Assembly: GCA_023091735.1 (NCBI GenBank)
Contig: JALKBU010001155.1
Coordinates: forward strand, 1 to 15,676
Source of the DNA: Trichomonas tenax
Lineage: Eukaryota; Parabasalia; Trichomonadida; Trichomonadidae
DNA: 15,676 nt
Reading direction: 5' to 3'
In this document: one piece after another, positions 14,283 through 15,676 of the stretch
Layout: every line of letters begins with the position of its first letter
Numbering within the stretch: the first letter of the stretch is position 1
Notes under the pieces: generated by a model
Told to the model about the DNA's origin: nothing
Seen by the model: only the letters and a program-made list of their open reading frames with translations
The model's database searches: none
Program-made: the position numbers and the translations under genes

Positions 14283-15676
14283 TTAAAGTGAATTTATGAC
14301 TTCATTAACAAACGTTTCGTAATCAACCTGTTTTTTGTAAGTATGAAATACTACTTCGTCATTAATGGTTTTCGCTACATAAAGTCTATTTGATTTAATG
14401 GCAATTTCTTTAAAAACTTTGTCGACTTTAAATTTACCTAATTCTTCATTATCGATTAAATTTAATTCTTTAAGCTTATTAAATCCTTCTTCATTCGTTA
14501 ATATTGCGTCAATGTTTTCATAGAACACAGGAACTAATGATTTTACGTAATCGAAAAATTTATTGTATTCTGTCAAAACAGAATAAGCGAGTTGTGGAAA
14601 TGTGAAATTTTCGACGTAGCAATTAACGGTATTAACGAAACCACTTTCCCCGTTTGTATAATTGGACTTTAACACATAACTCCCGAAACGTTCAATATAA
14701 TTATCAACTTTCTGAACGTATTTGTATTTGATTACTTTTGGTTTTGAAATCGAAAATCCCCAAACTGAATTCATAATAAATTTTAATGTTGTTGCCAATT
14801 TATTTTTACCTTCATGTTTTGCATTTAATCTTAAATCGTACATCATCTTTATCACTTCGCCAATCCTTTCATTCTTTCCCTCAAATTCACCATTTTCATT
14901 CGGTTTGCCTGTTTCGATATATTTCACAAAATTCATGTATGCACCATCAATGTCTAGATAATATAATTTCTGATTTGAATAAAACGGCTTGTTATTAAAC
15001 GTTTTAGTTTTCGGGAAACGTAACTTACCTCTTATATCTTTTGCAACTGTTCCGCAAAATTCATAAACGTTTTCAAAGCAACCGGATTCATAAAGTATTT
15101 TTTGACCGAGTTCCGAGAATTTATAATATTTCTTCACATCAATCCAATGCTTTAATGGTAATTTATTTATTGCTTGCTGAAGTTCATTTAATCTTTCATT
15201 AACCTCTTCCGGTTCCGGCTCATATCCAAACAACTTCTTTGTCGGATTAACTCTATTCTCCCTCACGTATTTATTTAATTTCTTATCTTCAACTTTAATT
15301 AATCTGTATGATTCTTCGCAATTGAACTCGTTATTGGTAGAGGATGAATAAGATTTAATTAATTCTCTCTGTTTCTTTTCGCATAATGGTTCCATTAATT
15401 TGTCGTCTATTAACTTTTTGATTATTTTATAAATTGACATTGGACGTTTAGAGAAAGGAGTTAGTACCGTTTTATTTATTAAATAGTGATTGTAAGCAAT
15501 TAATAATTTCAATCTCTTCGCTCCGTTGGAGCTCAGGACCTTTGTGCCATTTTCTTTTCCTTTATTATATTCATCGTGTGAAGTTTTACCAGTTTCGTAA
15601 TCAGTTATTATTGAAACATGAATATGAATATCAAATAATTTTGCTAAATGCTTTAAATCTGATTTCAAAACATTTC
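14283..15676 (-). CDS. Compact protein-primed family B DNA polymerase-like protein, 5' end outside window
   Basis: The frame is open for 464 codons to the right edge; an apparent start near 15668 is TTG, so the true start lies outside. Counting from that TTG, residues 1-65 carry an N-terminal region ending YNHYLIN, found ahead of the exonuclease in long trichomonad polymerases (from memory). Residues 174-216 (WIDVKKYYKFSELGQKILYE then SGCFENVYEFCGTVAKDIRG) match the segment before motif A. Motif A is YLDIDGAY (Asp239), motif B KFIMNSVWG (296-304), motif C YENIDAIL (383-390), and KSNRLY (425-430) fits the later Lys/Tyr motif. Oddities: no exonuclease DxE-type motif, only 61 residues from Asp239 to Asn300, and Asn385 where the first Asp of motif C is expected, though Asp387 remains. 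It may be a repurposed or catalytically weak polymerase; active DNA synthesis is unproven. Confidence 0.75.
   Translation of the reverse strand, partial: NVLKSDLKHLAKLFDIHIHVSIITDYETGKTSHDEYNKGKENGTKVLSSNGAKRLKLLIAYNHYLINKTVLTPFSKRPMSIYKIIKKLIDDKLMEPLCEKKQRELIKSYSSSTNNEFNCEESYRLIKVEDKKLNKYVRENRVNPTKKLFGYEPEPEEVNERLNELQQAINKLPLKHWIDVKKYYKFSELGQKILYESGCFENVYEFCGTVAKDIRGKLRFPKTKTFNNKPFYSNQKLYYLDIDGAYMNFVKYIETGKPNENGEFEGKNERIGEVIKMMYDLRLNAKHEGKNKLATTLKFIMNSVWGFSISKPKVIKYKYVQKVDNYIERFGSYVLKSNYTNGESGFVNTVNCYVENFTFPQLAYSVLTEYNKFFDYVKSLVPVFYENIDAILTNEEGFNKLKELNLIDNEELGKFKVDKVFKEIAIKSNRLYVAKTINDEVVFHTYKKQVDYETFVNEVINSL

Larger units (their letters stand above)
9902..15676. mobile_element. Compact virus-like gene block, probably part of a second element
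   Basis: At least seven genes lie on both strands with gaps as short as 9 bp, shared AT start motifs, a KilA-N protein and a pPolB-like gene at the right edge. This is the organisation of a Maverick-like or other DNA-virus-derived element, unlike the gene-poor host stretch to the left. The element's right limit is outside the window, and its left limit near 9900 is only set by where genes begin. Confidence 0.5.

Overview
The window looks like nuclear DNA of a parabasalid protist, most likely a trichomonad. It is very AT-rich, its genes have no visible introns, and it combines virus-like Maverick/Polinton genes, a KilA-N protein and a surface glycoprotein with tetrapeptide Thr-Pro repeats. The species is inferred from this mix and was not tested by any search.

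Region 1 (1 to about 4100) carries the remains of a Maverick/Polinton-type element. It starts with two divergent small genes (an edge-cut gene, and a Lys/Glu-rich basic protein at 172-501), followed by a tandem repeat and a 49-residue ORF. Next come three broken genes joined at deletion points: an unidentified gene on + (1223-1904), a protein-primed family B DNA polymerase fragment on - (1905-2886) and a capsid-protein-like fragment on - (2887-3366). Three short open genes follow: an amphipathic basic protein (3429-3692), a one-helix membrane ORF (3732-3863) and an 86-residue protein on - (3832-4092).

Region 2 (about 4100-9900) looks like ordinary host chromosome. It holds an old 190-bp duplication, a decayed tRNA-Ala(AGC) and one large gene on - (4681-6777). 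That gene encodes a type I membrane protein with a Cys-containing ectodomain, a stalk of about 60 TP tetrapeptides, one transmembrane helix and an acidic tail. About 3 kb without genes follows, containing several hairpins and a MITE-like inverted-repeat segment rich in CAAAACACA units.

Region 3 (about 9900 to the right edge) is a compact, virus-like block. It has small unidentified genes, a coiled-coil gene interrupted by one in-frame TAA and enclosed by a 67-bp inverted repeat (64/67 matches), a KilA-N protein, a possible myristoylated protein, and a polymerase-family gene that runs off the right edge. This last gene is open for at least 464 codons. It nevertheless seems to lack the exonuclease region, has only about 61 residues between motifs A and B (about 155 in the other polymerase of this window), and has Asn in place of the first Asp of motif C.

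Two regulatory themes tie regions 1 and 3 together. A start-proximal AT motif of about 35 nt precedes most of the small genes and is absent from the surface-protein gene. A longer upstream block of about 90 bp or more is shared by the coiled-coil gene and the KilA-N gene. This suggests that the element genes are read by a common transcription signal separate from the host gene's.
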